Shown: positions 1 to 11,057, counted from the stretch's first letter. The stretch: DNA of 55,749 nt from Methylococcales bacterium (GCA_003584865.1 QVQE01000147.1:1-55749); one strand, 5' to 3'. Notes: generated by a model not told the origin, from the sequence alone. Numbers and translations: made by a program.

Positions 1-2042
1 CGCTTTGAATTAGAAAATGTCGGCGGATCAAGAAAGATCAAATCATAATGCTGACTATCGGCTTGACTCGCTTGATTAGCCAACCATTCCAGACAATCAG
101 CCTGAATAAACGTATGCTCACCCGAATGAGTGTTTAACGCCATATTATTCTTAGCCCATTGCAGATAGGTATTCGACATATCCACGGTCGTAGTCGATTT
201 AGCGCCTCCCACAGCCGCATGAACCGTTGCACTGCCTGTATAAGCAAACAGATTTAAAAAGCGCTTATCTTTAGCTTCTTTTTGAAGCTGTAAGCGGATA
301 GGTCGATGATCGAGAAACAGCCCCGTATCCAGATAATCTTCAAAGTTAACTAATAACTTACAGCCGCCTTCTTCAATAACATGAAACCGACCCTGATTAT
401 CATGTTTCTCATATTGATCGGTGCTTCTTTGTTTTCGACGAATTTTTAAGAAAACCTGCTCACGGTTAACGCCCAAAACGTTTGGAATTTCTGCCAGTAA
501 ACCGGCTAAACGTTGATCTGCTTTATGTTGATCAATCGTTTTAGGCGGCTCATATTCCTGAACATTAACCCAGGTTTCTTCACCCTGATAAATATCCACA
601 GCCGCTGAATAATCCGGTAAATCAGCATCATAAACCCGATAGCAAGTGACCTGATGTTGCTTTGCCCATTTCGATAACTTCTTGATATTTTTCTTTAGTC
701 TATTAGCAAAATCAACTGCCCCAACTGCACTCTCATGATGAGGGCTAATCTTAACCTCGTCATGAGTCGAATCATGCTCTAAATCGGCAACAGGGCTTAA
801 TGCAGGTTGTGGAGTTGTAGTAATGGCCATAACCTGGGCAATACGTTCTTCCTGATTTCTGGCTTTAGGAATAAAAAAGTTATTCTCTTCAATGTTAAAG
901 CGCAATAACTTACACTCAAGCGCTCCATTAAATAAAGTAATGGGTTTCTGTGAGCGTATACCCAAGCGAAAACCCAGTTCAGGATTACTGATAATCATCG
1001 CAGCTTTCCAACCGACGAACCGAGTCTTTAAGGTGTTACCAAACTTGACATATAACTCTGCGGTTTCATCTTCATCACCTAAACGTTCACCATAAGGCGG
1101 ATTGCAGATTAACAAACCAAGCGGCCAACTATCGGCGGGCTTGGCTTCTTCAATATCCCGACGCTCAACATGAATCTTGTTTTGTAAGCCCGCATTAGCA
1201 ATATGTTGCAATGCTGTATTAACGGTATGACGATCTTGATCAAAACCGACAATAATAGGCAACTTTTCTAAACCGACTTTGCGACGCTGTAACGCTTCCA
1301 TACGCAGCTTCTTCCAGCATTCAGCATCGTGTTTTTTCCAGCCCGTAAAGCCATAGTACTCACGTAATAAACCGGGGGCATAATCTGCCGCTATCATTGC
1401 GGCTTCAAGTAATAAGGTGCCTGATCCACACATAGGATCAATGAGAGACGCCTTCTGTTTAGCCATTTCAGGCCAACCACACCGTAACAACATCGCTGCT
1501 GCCAGATTTTCTTTCATTGGGGCTTTAATGTTTACATCACGATAACCACGACGATGCAAACTCTCACCCGAAAGATCCAGACTCAGTTGGGCTTGCTCAC
1601 CTTGCAGATAAACATTAATGCGAATATTCGGTTGTTCGGTATCAATACTGGGACGCTTTTGAAACCTCTCACGCATCTGATCTACAATCGCATCTTTTAC
1701 TTTTAAAGCGCCAAAATGGGTATTGTTAATCGCTTCAGAATTTTTTGCACTAAACGACACTGCAAAGGTATCTTCAGGATTAATATGCTCAAACCAATTG
1801 ATTTGTTGCACACCTTTGTAAAGATCGTCTTGCGTTTTAACAGTAAAAGAACTTAATACCAATAAAATTCGATTGGCCGTTCTTGACCATAAACAGGCAC
1901 GGTAAGCGGTTTCAAGATCACCCTGAAAAGCCACACCTGCCATGGTCGCCTTGATATCATTAATACCCAGCGACTTAAGTTCGTCGGTGAGAATGGTTTC
2001 CATCGCCTTAGGCGTTGTGGCAAATAATTGATAAGTGGGCAT
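1..2042 (-). CDS. rlmL: Bifunctional 23S rRNA methyltransferase RlmL/RlmK (3' end of gene lies outside the window)
   Basis: Minus-strand reading from the ATG at 2042 gives MPTYQLFATTPKAMETILTDELKSLGI... with SLIDPMCGSGTLLLEAAMIA (methyltransferase motif) and a THUMP-like N-terminus. It is open to the window edge, so it is absent from the ORF track. Confidence 0.9.
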   Translation of the reverse strand, partial: MPTYQLFATTPKAMETILTDELKSLGINDIKATMAGVAFQGDLETAYRACLWSRTANRILLVLSSFTVKTQDDLYKGVQQINWFEHINPEDTFAVSFSAKNSEAINNTHFGALKVKDAIVDQMRERFQKRPSIDTEQPNIRINVYLQGEQAQLSLDLSGESLHRRGYRDVNIKAPMKENLAAAMLLRCGWPEMAKQKASLIDPMCGSGTLLLEAAMIAADYAPGLLREYYGFTGWKKHDAECWKKLRMEALQRRKVGLEKLPIIVGFDQDRHTVNTALQHIANAGLQNKIHVERRDIEEAKPADSWPLGLLICNPPYGERLGDEDETAELYVKFGNTLKTRFVGWKAAMIISNPELGFRLGIRSQKPITLFNGALECKLLRFNIEENNFFIPKARNQEERIAQVMAITTTPQPALSPVADLEHDSTHDEVKISPHHESAVGAVDFANRLKKNIKKLSKWAKQHQVTCYRVYDADLPDYSAAVDIYQGEETWVNVQEYEPPKTIDQHKADQRLAGLLAEIPNVLGVNREQVFLKIRRKQRSTDQYEKHDNQGRFHVIEEGGCKLLVNFEDYLDTGLFLDHRPIRLQLQKEAKDKRFLNLFAYTGSATVHAAVGGAKSTTTVDMSNTYLQWAKNNMALNTHSGEHTFIQADCLEWLANQASQADSQHYDLIFLDPPTFSNSK

Positions 2043-2067
2043 AGTGTGAGGTGTGGTTTTAAATAAA

Positions 2068-2113
2068 AAAGGCGTAAGACCCAGACTAATTGCCTGAAGT
2101 CTTACGCCTTTGT
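2068..2113 (-). terminator. Rho-independent terminator downstream of the FKBP gene
   Basis: Inverted repeat aaggcgtaagac...gtcttacgcctt with an A-run on the + strand, i.e. a U-run for minus-strand transcription. Confidence 0.7.
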
Positions 2114-2122
2114 GAAGCGTAA

Positions 2123-2605
2123 TTACTGAATTTTGATTAACTCAACTTCAAAGATTAACGTTGCATTGGGAGCAATAACGCCGCCAGCGCCATGCTCACC
2201 ATAAGCGAGTTCTGAAGGAATAAAAAAACGATACTTTGCGCCTTCAGTCATTAATTGCACGCCCTGAGTCCAACCAGGAATCACGCGATTTAAAGGAAAT
2301 GACGTCGGCGAACCGCGACCATATGAACTATCAAACTCAGTTCCATCAATCGTTGTACCTTTATAGTGTACGGTTACGTTATCAGTTGCCTTAGGTGAAA
2401 CAGTACCTGTTCCTTTGGTTAAAATCTCATATTGCAAACCCGTGTCTGTCGTTACAATATTCGGTTTTTTAGCATTTTCTGCTAAGAAAGCAACACCTGC
2501 AGCTTTATTCTCTTCTGGTGAAGTAGCATTTGCCATTGAAAACATAGTGACCCCTATAATAAAAACGGTGATAATTGAAATAACCTGAATTTGAATTTTT
2601 CTCAC
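2123..2605 (-). CDS. FKBP-type peptidyl-prolyl cis-trans isomerase with signal peptide
   Basis: VTVHYKGTTIDGTEFDSSYGRGSPTSFPLNRVIPGWTQGVQLMTEGAKYRFFIPSELAYGEHGAGGVIAPNATLIFEVELI is a typical FKBP domain. Confidence 0.93.
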   Translation of the reverse strand: MRKIQIQVISIITVFIIGVTMFSMANATSPEENKAAGVAFLAENAKKPNIVTTDTGLQYEILTKGTGTVSPKATDNVTVHYKGTTIDGTEFDSSYGRGSPTSFPLNRVIPGWTQGVQLMTEGAKYRFFIPSELAYGEHGAGGVIAPNATLIFEVELIKIQ

Positions 2606-2662
2606 GAATTTGCCTTTTAGTAACGAAGAAAGTCATATTTTAACAAAAAACGTCTTATATTT

Positions 2663-3235
2663 TTAATTGATTTCACACGTGCTTAATTGCCTTTGAAATT
2701 CTCTGGCTTTATTAGCTACTTTATCAGCCACTCGCTTTAATGAGGGCTTGCTTAAATACGTCTTACGCTGATATCCCCCCTGCCCTTCATGATAAGCAAG
2801 ATAAAGATTTTTTGCATCCGACTTGGATATTCCCAATTTGGCGTGACTGATGTGGCTATACCAACCGATAAAGTCAACTGCGTCAGAAAAATCATCACGA
2901 TCCGCCCACCAACTCCCGGCATCATCCAGATAAAGATCCCACGTACCATCCAAAGCCTGTGCATAGCCATAAGCACTCGTTGGTCTAAACCAGGGAATAA
3001 AGCCGAGTAACCAAGTACGAGGCGGCCTTGCATCCGCTACAAAGTGCGACTCTTGATGCATAATAGCCATTTGTACATTAATAGGCACGCCCCATTTTTC
3101 GGAAGACTCTTTAGCCTCTTCGTACCAATCCTCATTTTCTTTAAAAGTAGCACACAGGTTGTCGCCATTTCTAGGAGGAAGCGTGGTACAAGAAGCTAAA
3201 AAAATGAGTAACAATAGCATTAAACAATTTTTCAT
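2663..3235 (-). CDS. Lytic transglycosylase (SLT-like) lipoprotein
   Basis: The ORF track extends to 3292, but the likely start is the internal Met giving MKNCLMLLLLIFLASCTT (lipobox LASC). Contains AIMHQESHF and GYAQALDGTWDLY, motifs of the SLT family. Confidence 0.75.
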   Translation of the reverse strand: MKNCLMLLLLIFLASCTTLPPRNGDNLCATFKENEDWYEEAKESSEKWGVPINVQMAIMHQESHFVADARPPRTWLLGFIPWFRPTSAYGYAQALDGTWDLYLDDAGSWWADRDDFSDAVDFIGWYSHISHAKLGISKSDAKNLYLAYHEGQGGYQRKTYLSKPSLKRVADKVANKAREFQRQLSTCEIN

Positions 3236-3483
3236 AAATACACCAACGGCATAACACCTTCTTAACCCATCAATAACCGCTGAATAAACCACATGATGTT
3301 AAGCATGTTTAAAGATAGACAAAAAACGGTTCATTGTAAACGAATACCATTAAAAATCTATTAATTTAATGTATCTAATAAAGAAACAATGCATAAATAC
3401 CTAGCCACATTGTCAACATTTAGTATCTCCACTATAGTTAACTTGCAGTATGAAGACTTGTTCAACTTAATGAGGATTAACTC

Positions 3484-3657
3484 ATGAGCACCGTAACGAA
3501 AGACATTTTAATCGCTGTACTCTTTGTAACAGGCTTAATAGGCTTTATTTCGGGAGAGTTTATCATTTCATCGACCATTTTCGCCGTAGCCGCTATCGCT
3601 AGTTATATCAACGCCGACCAAAAGAAAAGAGGATCAAATCAGTTTTCATGGGATTAG
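3484..3657 (+). CDS. Small (57 aa) membrane protein of unknown function
   Basis: ATG at 3484 after a purine-rich gaggatt; translation MSTVTKDILIAVLFVTGLIGFISGEFIISSTIFAVAAIASYINADQKKRGSNQFSWD*. It is followed by a hairpin. Below the 60-aa cut-off of the ORF track. Confidence 0.6.
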   Translation: MSTVTKDILIAVLFVTGLIGFISGEFIISSTIFAVAAIASYINADQKKRGSNQFSWD

Positions 3658-3667
3658 AAAGTAAGAA

Positions 3668-3700
3668 AAAGACATCCATAATTAAGTTATGAATGTCTTT
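3668..3700 (+). terminator. Probable terminator hairpin after the small membrane protein ORF
   Basis: aaagacatccataa-ttaag-ttatgaatgtcttt, a near-perfect inverted repeat followed by a T-rich stretch. Confidence 0.55.
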
Positions 3701-3835
3701 GTTTGCGCCATTCTATTCTGTGTTTTGAGTAAGGTAACTTTTACTGGGCAATAGCTGAAGCTATTGCCCTCCAGGTTTTAAACCATTTTCGATTACTAAT
3801 TGCGCTCCATTGCGCTTAACTTAATGACAGCAGGG

Positions 3836-4921
3836 CTAAACAACCCGTATTCTTTGAGATCTTGCCCCCCAATTCCCGGACTCTGGTCTAAATACACCGG
3901 CACAGGCAGTACCACAAAAACGACAACACCCTTTATCATCCAGATTCCATTCAGACAATTGATACCAGTCCCGACCTATCAACAAGTTATGGCAGTGATG
4001 GCAATAAGTACTGTCTGCGGCTTTATTATGAGCATTACCAATATAAGCGTGATGTACACCATTTTTTAAGGCAATTTGTCTGGCCATTAATAATGATTCA
4101 ATGGGAGTACGCGGCTTATCTCGCATCTTCCAGTCGGGATGAAAAGCGGAAAAATGCATCGGCACATCAGGCCCCAGATTCTCGACCACCCATTGGGTCA
4201 ATGCTTCAAGTTCAGTTGCTGAGTCATTCTCACCGAGAATAAGGAGTGTTGTTAATTCTAGCCAGGTTGCTGTTTCATGTTTGATATATTTCAGGGTTTC
4301 CAAGACAGCTTCAAGATGTGAGCCAGTAATTTGATGATAAAACCGTTCAGTAAAGGCTTTTAAATCAATATTAGCGGCATCCATCCATTGATAAAACTCA
4401 GCTCTGGGTTCTGCACAGACATAACCCGCCGAAACCGCGACAGATTTAATACCCAAACTTCTACAGGCTTGTGCGGTATCAATGGCATATTCATGAAAAA
4501 TGACCGGATCATTGTAAGTATAGGCAACGCTATCACAGCCATATTGCTGTGCGGCTAGGGCAATAGCCTCAGGCGAAGCCTTGCTCATTAAGGTATCCAT
4601 TTCTCGTGATTTACTGATATCCCAGTTCTGACAAAACTTACAGGCCAGATTACAACCCGCCGTTCCAAAGGAGAGTACCGGTGTACCGGGTAAAAAATGG
4701 TTCAGGGGCTTTTTTTCAATCGGATCAATCGCAAATCCGCTGGAACGACCATAACTCGTCATAACTACTTCATTATCCAGATTTTGTCTGACAAAGCACA
4801 AGCCGCGCTGATCTTTATGAAGCGTACAAAAGCGTGGACAGAGATCACACTGAACACGACCCTCCCCTAAGTCATGCCAGTAGCGGGTTTTAACCGTATC
4901 ATGGGTAATAAAAGTAGTCAT
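3836..4921 (-). CDS. amrS: AmmeMemoRadiSam system radical SAM enzyme
   Basis: GTAGCNLACKFCQNWDIS radical SAM CxxxCxxC motif, N-terminal CDLCPRFCTLHKDQRGLCFVRQN, C-terminal CHHCHNLL...CRFCGT. Adjacent to AmrB and AmrA homologues. Confidence 0.9.
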   Translation of the reverse strand: MTTFITHDTVKTRYWHDLGEGRVQCDLCPRFCTLHKDQRGLCFVRQNLDNEVVMTSYGRSSGFAIDPIEKKPLNHFLPGTPVLSFGTAGCNLACKFCQNWDISKSREMDTLMSKASPEAIALAAQQYGCDSVAYTYNDPVIFHEYAIDTAQACRSLGIKSVAVSAGYVCAEPRAEFYQWMDAANIDLKAFTERFYHQITGSHLEAVLETLKYIKHETATWLELTTLLILGENDSATELEALTQWVVENLGPDVPMHFSAFHPDWKMRDKPRTPIESLLMARQIALKNGVHHAYIGNAHNKAADSTYCHHCHNLLIGRDWYQLSEWNLDDKGCCRFCGTACAGVFRPESGNWGARSQRIRVV

Positions 4922-5064
4922 TTTATGCTCCTGAAAGTCTTGCTAAATCATCTCACCCTTTACTGTTGAGGTCTTTTGTATGTGGCCAAGCAATTAGAGT
5001 AGAATGCAGTCTATTGAGTTACAACGGTTTAAATACGTTTTTCTACGACCTGGGAGCTTTTATC

Positions 5065-5844
5065 ATGAACAGACAACCCGCAGTAGCAGGTACTTTTTAT
5101 CCATCAGATCCAGGACAGCTTCATGAAATACTGAGTCACTTTCTGGCTGATTATGAACCTGTTACGCACGTACCGAAAGCGATTATTGCCCCCCATGCGG
5201 GCTATATTTATTCAGGCTCTATTGCCGCCAGTGTCTATAGCCGACTCAAGGCCGCACGCGACCGCATTACTCGTGTTGTCATGATAGGCCCTTCTCATCG
5301 GGTTGCTTTTAAAGGGCTTGCGTTAAGTAAAGCGCTTTCATTTATAACTCCCTTAGGTTCGGTACGCCTTGATCAAGAGGCTCTAAAAACCGTATCAGAC
5401 TTACCTTTTGTTGATTACCTTGAAGAAGCCCATATTTATGAACATAGTTTAGAAGTCCAGTTACCTTTTCTTCAGGACATGCTATCTGACTTTAAAATTA
5501 TACCCATCGTTGCGGGCGATGCCTCCCCTGAAGAAGTCAGTCAAGTGCTTGAAGCCTTATGGGGGGGTGATGAAACCCTCATTGTGATCAGTTCAGACTT
5601 AAGCCACTATCATGACTATGCGACGGCAAGACAACAGGATAAAGCAACCAGTGACATCATAGAACATTTGCAATATGAACAACTTGAACCCGGATCAGCC
5701 TGCGGCAAAGTGCCTGTAAGTGGTCTGTTAAAGTACGCCAGAGAAAATAGCCTAAGCATTAAGACCATCGATCTACGTAATTCAGGGGATACGGCTGGCG
5801 ATAAAAGCAGAGTGGTAGGGTATGGTGCTTATGTCATTGAATGA
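5065..5844 (+). CDS. amrB: AmmeMemoRadiSam system protein B (MEMO1 family)
   Basis: MNRQPAVAGTFYPSDPGQL...PKAIIAPHAGYIYSGSIAASVYSRL...VVMIGPSHRV is characteristic of the Memo family. Start moved from ORF-track 4966 to ATG 5065. Confidence 0.93.
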   Translation: MNRQPAVAGTFYPSDPGQLHEILSHFLADYEPVTHVPKAIIAPHAGYIYSGSIAASVYSRLKAARDRITRVVMIGPSHRVAFKGLALSKALSFITPLGSVRLDQEALKTVSDLPFVDYLEEAHIYEHSLEVQLPFLQDMLSDFKIIPIVAGDASPEEVSQVLEALWGGDETLIVISSDLSHYHDYATARQQDKATSDIIEHLQYEQLEPGSACGKVPVSGLLKYARENSLSIKTIDLRNSGDTAGDKSRVVGYGAYVIE

Positions 5845-6400
5845 GATTAATCAACAACGTTTAATGGCGATAGCAAAGCATTCTATAGACAATGGTTTAA
5901 CGACCGGCCGACCCTTAAGCATCGAGTTAGCTGATTTTCCTGAGGAATTAACTGAACATCGCGCCAGCTTTGTTACTTTAGAGAAGAATCATCAATTACG
6001 AGGCTGTATTGGCATGTTAGAAGCTGTCAGACCACTGGTCAAAGATATTGCAGAAAATGCCTTTTCAGCCGCCTTTAGAGATCCTCGGTTTCCTCCTCTT
6101 TCAAGAGATGAATTTAAGGATATCGAGATTCATTTGTCCCTACTTACCGTTCCAGAACGATTACTCTTTACCTCAGAACAGGACTTAATCAATCAGCTTC
6201 AACCGGCTGTTGACGGTTTAATTTTGGAAGAAACTTATCATCGTGGCACTTTTTTACCTTCGGTATGGGAGCAATTACCAGACCCCAAAACATTCCTTCG
6301 ACATTTAAAACAAAAAGCAGGTCTACCGGCTGATTATTGGTCTGATAATATCAGGGTTTATCGTTACCGGACAGAGGTAATAATATTAGCGCCTAAATAA
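5822..6400 (+). CDS. amrA: AmmeMemoRadiSam system protein A (AMMECR1 family)
   Basis: FVTLEKNHQLRGCIGMLEAVRPLVKDIAENAFSAAFRDPRFPPL is the AMMECR1 signature; overlaps the end of amrB. Confidence 0.93.
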   Translation: MVLMSLNEINQQRLMAIAKHSIDNGLTTGRPLSIELADFPEELTEHRASFVTLEKNHQLRGCIGMLEAVRPLVKDIAENAFSAAFRDPRFPPLSRDEFKDIEIHLSLLTVPERLLFTSEQDLINQLQPAVDGLILEETYHRGTFLPSVWEQLPDPKTFLRHLKQKAGLPADYWSDNIRVYRYRTEVIILAPK

Positions 6401-6425
6401 ATTTTCCGACCTGCTAAAGCTTGCC

Positions 6426-6509
6426 TTAATCGTCCCACGCATCACGCTCCGCACGAATAAAAGCGTCAACTTCAGCCGCACTTTTAAAGCAAGCGAGTGC
6501 TTTACCCAT
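6426..6509 (-). pseudogene. Possible remnant of a small antitoxin-like ORF
   Basis: Short minus frame MGKALACFKSAAEVDAFIRAERDAWDD*. The upstream in-frame sequence (AQAVFHPPLITDL) runs into a stop codon, so it looks like a degraded 3' part of a small gene. Confidence 0.25.
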
Positions 6510-6592
6510 TAAGTCTGTTATTAAAGGTGGATGAAATACCGCCTGGGCTGATAATGTCTGTCATGAATTGAAGGGGGTTACGCTACTCATAT

Positions 6593-8827
6593 TTATAACT
6601 CACATTCCAAGCCGTCAACACGTTGAAAACCTCTAGGCAAAGCAACGCCCCGTTTAGCACGAGTACTCGTGTAATGCGCTATATCAGCTGTTTTCAATAG
6701 CAAAAAGCGCTTACCCGAAAGCACTTTTAACGTAGTGTTCGTGGGTATGGATAAGACTGAAATGACATAATCTTTTTCCGACTGTAAATCTGATAGAGGG
6801 ATTTGTATCAGCTTATTACCTTTACCTCGCGCTAATGCCGGTAGATCCGCCACAGGAAAAATCAGTAATCGACCTTGCAGAGTAACAACCGCCAATAACT
6901 CCGACTCGTCTTGAACAGGCACCGGTTTTAAAACTTTAGCCCCATCAGGTAACGTAATAAGTAATTTACCGGCTTTATTTTTACTGGCTAAGTCTTTTAA
7001 CTGAATCCTAAAACCATACCCATAATGACTGGCTAACACATACCAATCCGCAGGGTTACCCGTTAATAAATGTGTAAATAATGCACCGGACGGAGGATTT
7101 AACCGTCCTGTTAAAGGCTCGCCCTGAGTACGTGCTGAGGGCAAATCATGCGATGAAGTACTGTAAGCTCGCCCAGTTGGGTCCAACAAATAAATCGACT
7201 GCGTTGAGCGCCCTTTTACTGCATCCAGAAAACTATCACCCGACCGATAATTTAAGCTTTCTACCTCAATATCATGGCCTTTAGCAGCTCTTATCCAACC
7301 TTTCTGGGACAGGATAATCGTTAACGGCTCGTTACTAATTAAAGCATTGGTTTCTAAGGCAACAGCCGCCTCTCTTGAAACAATAGGTGAACGACGCTCA
7401 TCACCATATAACTCGGCATCGCGTTCAATCTCTTTTCGAATTAAACGATTTAATAACAGCTTTGAAGCCAACGTCTTTTCCAACGAAGCCCGTTCTTTTT
7501 CTAACGCATCTTGTTCGCCCCGAATTTTCATCTCTTCAAGCTTGGCAAGGTGTCGCAACTTTAACTCTAATATCGCCTCGGCCTGGCTATCCGTTAAGCC
7601 GAAACGCTGCATTAAAACAGACTTAGGATAGTCTTCATGACGAATAATGGCAATCACTTCATCAATATTCAGATACGCTATTAATAAGCCATCCAGAATA
7701 TGTAGTCTTGCTAACACCTTATCTAATCGATATTGAAGACGTCTTCTTACTGTTTCAGTTCTAAAACTCAGCCATTCAACCAGAATATCTCTTAGACCTT
7801 TCACCTTTGGCCTGCCATCCAAGCCTATCATGTTCATATTGACACGATAGCTTTTTTCTAAATCCGTCGTGGTAAACAAATGCGACATAACCGCATCGAC
7901 ATCAATACGCTTGGATTTAGGAATGATTAATAAGCGGGTAGGATTTTCATGATCTGACTCATCCCTAAGATCTTCGATCATTGGTAATTTTTTCGCCAGC
8001 ATCTGCGCGGCTATTTGCTCCATCAACTTTGCGCCCGATACTTGATGAGGCAAGGCGGTTATGACAATAACGCCTTCTTCCTGCTCATAAATAGCACGCA
8101 TTTTTATCGAACCGCCCCCTGTCAGATACATCTTTTGTATCTCTTCGGCAGAAGTAATAATTTCTGCCTCGGTTGGATAATCAGGGCCTTTGATAAACTT
8201 AAATAGTGTTTCCAAAGTACTATCAGGTTCATCTAATAATTGAATACAAGCCGCTGCTACTTCACGCAGATTATGCGGGGGGATATCCGTTGCCATCCCT
8301 ACGGCAATCCCCATTGTGCCATTGAGCAGAATATTGGGCAATCTGGCTGACAGTAATACCGGCTCTTTTAAAGTCGCATCAAAATTATCCGACCATTCAA
8401 CAGTGCCCTGCCCTAACTCGCTTAACAACGAATTGGCATAAGCAGTTAACCGAGATTCCGTATAACGCATGGCTGCAAAAGACTTGGGATCATCAGGCGA
8501 ACCCCAGTTACCCTGACCATCTACTAATGGATACCGATAGGAAAAGTTTTGTGCCATCAGCACCATGGCTTCATAACAGGCCGAATCACCATGCGGATGA
8601 TATTTACCCAATACATCCCCTACGGTACGCGCAGATTTTTTATACTTTGCAGTCGCCGTTAACCCCAGCTCTGACATTGCATACACAATGCGCCGTTGTA
8701 CGGGCTTTAAACCATCGGCAATATGCGGTAAGGCGCGGTCAAGAATAACGTACATGGAATAATCCAGATACGCCTTCTCTGCAAAATCCTTTAAAGGCAG
8801 TTGTTCAAAGTTATCGGGTAGCGCCAC
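6593..8827 (-). CDS. parC: DNA topoisomerase IV subunit A
   Basis: [37 protein letters not shown]...[62 protein letters not shown]; a clear GyrA/ParC catalytic region with a ParC-like C-terminus. Confidence 0.96.
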   Translation of the reverse strand: MALPDNFEQLPLKDFAEKAYLDYSMYVILDRALPHIADGLKPVQRRIVYAMSELGLTATAKYKKSARTVGDVLGKYHPHGDSACYEAMVLMAQNFSYRYPLVDGQGNWGSPDDPKSFAAMRYTESRLTAYANSLLSELGQGTVEWSDNFDATLKEPVLLSARLPNILLNGTMGIAVGMATDIPPHNLREVAAACIQLLDEPDSTLETLFKFIKGPDYPTEAEIITSAEEIQKMYLTGGGSIKMRAIYEQEEGVIVITALPHQVSGAKLMEQIAAQMLAKKLPMIEDLRDESDHENPTRLLIIPKSKRIDVDAVMSHLFTTTDLEKSYRVNMNMIGLDGRPKVKGLRDILVEWLSFRTETVRRRLQYRLDKVLARLHILDGLLIAYLNIDEVIAIIRHEDYPKSVLMQRFGLTDSQAEAILELKLRHLAKLEEMKIRGEQDALEKERASLEKTLASKLLLNRLIRKEIERDAELYGDERRSPIVSREAAVALETNALISNEPLTIILSQKGWIRAAKGHDIEVESLNYRSGDSFLDAVKGRSTQSIYLLDPTGRAYSTSSHDLPSARTQGEPLTGRLNPPSGALFTHLLTGNPADWYVLASHYGYGFRIQLKDLASKNKAGKLLITLPDGAKVLKPVPVQDESELLAVVTLQGRLLIFPVADLPALARGKGNKLIQIPLSDLQSEKDYVISVLSIPTNTTLKVLSGKRFLLLKTADIAHYTSTRAKRGVALPRGFQRVDGLECEL

Positions 8828-9325
8828 TTAAAACTCATCCTCACATATCTCATCATAAAGTGCGCGACTTTTTTCTAAACTTTCCTGACGCATGGCGCGT
8901 CTCATTTCAGCCGCCTCATAATGCTTTTTTTCCGCTTCCGTTTCTAATAGTAAGCGAGGGACTTCAAACGATTTACCTTGTTCATCAATAGCTACCATGG
9001 TAAAGAAACATGAAGTCGTGTGTCTTTTTTCATGCGTCCTTAAATGTTCTGCAACCACTTTAACCTCGACTTCCATTGAGGAGCGCCCCACGTGATTAAC
9101 ACGGGCAAAAAATGTCACTAACTCACCGACATTGACTTGTTGCTTAAAGAAAACCTGATCTAATGCGGCAGTGACTACATAACTTTTACAATATTTTGCC
9201 GCACACGCATAAGCCACTTGATCCAACAATTTTAATAAAGAGCCGCCATGCACATTACCCGAAAAATTTGCCATATCCGGTGTCATCAGGACTGTCATTG
9301 TTAAAGATTTTTCTTGTTTGGTCAT
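8828..9325 (-). CDS. Acyl-CoA thioesterase (hot-dog fold, YciA/BACH-like)
   Basis: MTVLMTPDMANFSGNVHGGSLLKLLDQVAYACAAKYCKSYVVTAALDQVFFKQQVNVGELVTFFARVNHVGRSSMEVEV. Confidence 0.9.
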   Translation of the reverse strand: MTKQEKSLTMTVLMTPDMANFSGNVHGGSLLKLLDQVAYACAAKYCKSYVVTAALDQVFFKQQVNVGELVTFFARVNHVGRSSMEVEVKVVAEHLRTHEKRHTTSCFFTMVAIDEQGKSFEVPRLLLETEAEKKHYEAAEMRRAMRQESLEKSRALYDEICEDEF

Positions 9326-9399
9326 TGTTTAAAGGATAAATAGAATTATGTTTTTATAGATCACGTATTAACGTGTGTTCTGAAGACAGCGTCAAGCAT

Positions 9400-9429
9400 A
9401 AAAAAAGGCAGCTATAAGCTGCCTTTTTC
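9400..9429 (-). terminator. Rho-independent terminator of the rpsP-rimM-trmD-rplS operon
   Basis: aaaaaaaggcagctataagctgccttttt: GC-rich hairpin with a U-tract in minus orientation, just after the rplS stop. Confidence 0.85.
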
Positions 9430-9449
9430 GACCGTATAACAAAAAAGAC

Positions 9450-9797
9450 TTAAAGTTTTTCTTTAATACGAGCCGCTTTACCAGTTAGATCACGTAAATA
9501 ATACAATTTAGCACGACGGACATCACCACGACGTTTGACAGTAATCTCACTGATCAAAGGGCTGTGAGTCTGGAAAACACGTTCAACACCGGTGCCATGT
9601 GAAATCTTTCTAACAGTGAAAGCAGAATTTAATCCACGATTACGTTTTGCAATCACGATGCCTTCAAAAGCCTGAATTCTTTCACGCTCGCCTTCTTTAA
9701 CTTTAACTTGAACCACAACAGTATCACCTGGATTAAATTCAGGAATCTGTCTTAGTTGCTCTCTTTCCAATACTTCAATAATATTGCTCATCACCAC
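9450..9797 (-). CDS. rplS: 50S ribosomal protein L19
   Basis: [63 protein letters not shown]. Confidence 0.97.
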   Translation of the reverse strand: MVMSNIIEVLEREQLRQIPEFNPGDTVVVQVKVKEGERERIQAFEGIVIAKRNRGLNSAFTVRKISHGTGVERVFQTHSPLISEITVKRRGDVRRAKLYYLRDLTGKAARIKEKL

Positions 9798-9800
9798 ACC

Positions 9801-10541
9801 CTATTCAACTTCACTTTTAAATTGTTGCAGCAGATCATTCTGTTCTGCACTTAAATTCATATTCTTTAATAAATCAGGCCGTCTTTGCCACGTTCTACCG
9901 AGTGCCTGCTTCATACGCCAGCTATTAATATCAGCATGATGACCGCTCAACAGCACGTCAGGTACTGAACAGCCTTCAAGTTGCTCAGGCCGGGTAAAAT
10001 GCGGGTAATCCAACAGTCCATTGATATGAGAATCTTGTTGTGCCGATTCTTCATGGCCGAGAACACCCGGTAACAAACGGGTAATCGCATCAATCACTAC
10101 CAAAGCCGCCAGCTCACCACCGCTAATGACATAATCACCGACTGACCATTCTTCATCACAATCCCTGTTAACAAAGCGCTCATCAACGCCCTCGTAGCGA
10201 CCCGCAACCAAAATCAATTGAGGGATCTGACAAGCTTCTGATAATAAGCGTTGTGTAATGGGCTTACCTTGAGGGCTTAAGTAAACAACCTTAGCTGCTG
10301 CACTGCCTGCCAACTTTGCCTGCTTCACCGCATCATGCAAAGGCTGATACTTCATAACCATGCCGGGACCACCGCCATAGGGGCGATCATCAACCGTTTT
10401 ATGCTTATCGCAAGTATAATCTCTAGGATTCCATACCGACAAACTCACTATTTCACGCTCAATCGCTCTGCCCGTTACACCGTAACTTGCAGCGCCTGTT
10501 ATCATTTCGGGAAATAGTGTGACGACATCAAAACGCATCAA
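9801..10541 (-). CDS. trmD: tRNA (guanine37-N1)-methyltransferase
   Basis: [13 protein letters not shown]...[18 protein letters not shown]...[13 protein letters not shown]...[32 protein letters not shown]. Confidence 0.97.
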   Translation of the reverse strand: MMRFDVVTLFPEMITGAASYGVTGRAIEREIVSLSVWNPRDYTCDKHKTVDDRPYGGGPGMVMKYQPLHDAVKQAKLAGSAAAKVVYLSPQGKPITQRLLSEACQIPQLILVAGRYEGVDERFVNRDCDEEWSVGDYVISGGELAALVVIDAITRLLPGVLGHEESAQQDSHINGLLDYPHFTRPEQLEGCSVPDVLLSGHHADINSWRMKQALGRTWQRRPDLLKNMNLSAEQNDLLQQFKSEVE

Positions 10542-10546
10542 CGTAA

Positions 10547-11053
10547 TTAAAAGTCAGGATCCCAATCCACAACCATTATCCCTACAGCCAAATCAATATT
10601 GACTATTGTTTGTCCCTGCAAGAACGGAATCACTCGCTCACGCTCTCCTTTAACAATAACAACATCATTTGCACCGGTTTCTAATAAACTTTCAACAATG
10701 CCTAACTGAACACCTAAATTTGTTTCAACACGCAAACCAATCAAATCAGACCAATAATATTCATCTTTTGCTGCTTTGGGTAATTGATTAGGAGAGATAA
10801 AAATATCCCATCCCATTAAACTCGCTGCTTCATCCCTATCATTAATGCCATCAAGCTGAGCGACAACGGCTTTACCTTGAAGATGACCATCAGTGACATT
10901 AAACGACTTGGTTTCATTGTCTTTCTTTAATAACCAAGGGGAATAATGTATGATATTCTCTCTATCATAGGTAAAAGAAAATACTTTTACCCAGCCCTTA
11001 ACACCAAAAACGCCAGAAACCTTCCCAACGTTTATATGTTGTAGCTTGGACAA
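10547..11053 (-). CDS. rimM: 16S rRNA processing protein RimM
   Basis: [22 protein letters not shown]...[11 protein letters not shown]...[18 protein letters not shown]; position within the rpsP operon. Confidence 0.95.
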   Translation of the reverse strand: MSKLQHINVGKVSGVFGVKGWVKVFSFTYDRENIIHYSPWLLKKDNETKSFNVTDGHLQGKAVVAQLDGINDRDEAASLMGWDIFISPNQLPKAAKDEYYWSDLIGLRVETNLGVQLGIVESLLETGANDVVIVKGERERVIPFLQGQTIVNIDLAVGIMVVDWDPDF

Positions 11054-11057
11054 CAGA

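Noticed and set aside
892-1095. 67-aa + strand ORF in the track
   Set aside because: It is antisense inside rlmL and has no recognisable domain.
6426-6552. Functional toxin-antitoxin system near parC
   Set aside because: Only a 27-aa antitoxin-like tail is readable and no toxin ORF exists beside it; treated as a weak remnant.
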